A stretch of 64,000 bases of DNA from Anaeramoeba flamelloides (lineage: Eukaryota; Metamonada; Anaeramoebidae): assembly GCA_027625915.1 (NCBI GenBank), contig JANTQA010000012.1:10316501-10380500 (forward strand), read 5' to 3'. Shown here in pieces: positions 63,949 through 64,000 of the stretch. Numbering within the stretch: the first letter of the stretch is position 1; every line of letters begins with the position of its first letter. The notes beneath the pieces are model-generated. The model searched no databases, was not told where the DNA came from, and saw nothing but the letters and a program-made list of their open reading frames with translations. Position numbers and translations under genes: made by a program.

Positions 63949-64000
63949 ATATAAATTGTCAAAAATTGCCTATTTGAACAACTCTTAAAACCTATACCAA

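Larger units (their letters stand above)
62482..64000. other. Region upstream of the SNARE gene, repeat-rich to the window end
   Basis: Holds the SNARE promoter side, then R8 copy 3 (about 63040-63850) interrupted by MITE-C copy 3, and an inverted R8 piece to 64000. No gene seen. Frames at 63045-63266 and 63412-63621 fall within repeats. Confidence 0.6.

Noticed and set aside
1-64000. tRNA, rRNA or snRNA genes
   Set aside because: I looked for paired A/B-box words and conserved stems by eye and found none; a covariance-model scan would be decisive.

Overview
The window is very AT-rich eukaryotic nuclear DNA, most likely from a free-living protist. The genes are classic eukaryotic ones: a U5 snRNP protein, eIF3f, ARL5, a VAMP-type R-SNARE and an ER J-protein. 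They contain GT-AG introns, poly-Asn runs and A/T homopolymers. All complete genes read with the standard code and stop at TAA. I cannot name the species from sequence alone.

Host genes in order are: the 3' end of a membrane protein (411-806, +); SNRNP40, the U5 40 kDa WD40 protein (3752-9607, +, two exons); eIF3f (13425-14384, -); a WD40 propeller joined to a BAR-like helical region (19406-28566, +, four exons); a large secreted, probably GPI-anchored, carbohydrate-binding protein (31753-34530, -); a DnaJ/thioredoxin-like ER membrane protein (38571-40358, +); ARL5 (42792-47732, -, two exons); a PhnP-type metallo-beta-lactamase-fold hydrolase (51669-55968, +, three exons); and a short R-SNARE (62081-62481, -, two exons). 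Exon joins were worked out by hand: each keeps frame across GT..AG and gives a protein of family length (357, 628, 181, 264 and 95 aa). The genes look like unrelated housekeeping loci, not an operon or pathway cluster.

Most of the rest is transposon debris. I found two related non-LTR (LINE) lineages, called LINE1 and LINE2 here. I also found at least seven families of short inverted-repeat DNA elements, several flanked by TA as in Tc1/mariner: MITE-A (about 197 bp, 4 copies), MITE-B (about 460 bp, 4), MITE-C (about 478 bp, 3), MITE-D (400 bp), MITE-E, MITE-H, element F (about 776 bp, 3) and element G (about 520 bp, 3). Three further dispersed repeats are unclassified (R6, R7, R8). Introns are either tiny (113 nt in the SNARE, about 96 nt in the hydrolase, 406 nt in the WD40 gene) or 2.3-4.8 kb and packed with these elements. 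The SNRNP40 intron is a stack about five insertions deep.

The most unusual feature is a set of hairpin-module arrays (HPM arrays). Modules of about 65-75 bp are each a near-perfect hairpin, joined by short words (GTTAGG, CCTAAC, CCTAGG) and bordered by degenerate runs of GTGCCGTCAA-like decamers. They sit inside LINE copies at two fixed places: an internal site in the LINE C-terminal coding region, and the very 3' end of LINE2. One LINE1 copy has the internal site empty, so the array can be gained or lost as a unit. One array is a palindrome of palindromes, with outer 71-nt arms that are identical. I know of no named element class that matches this, and it is my main candidate for an undescribed system.
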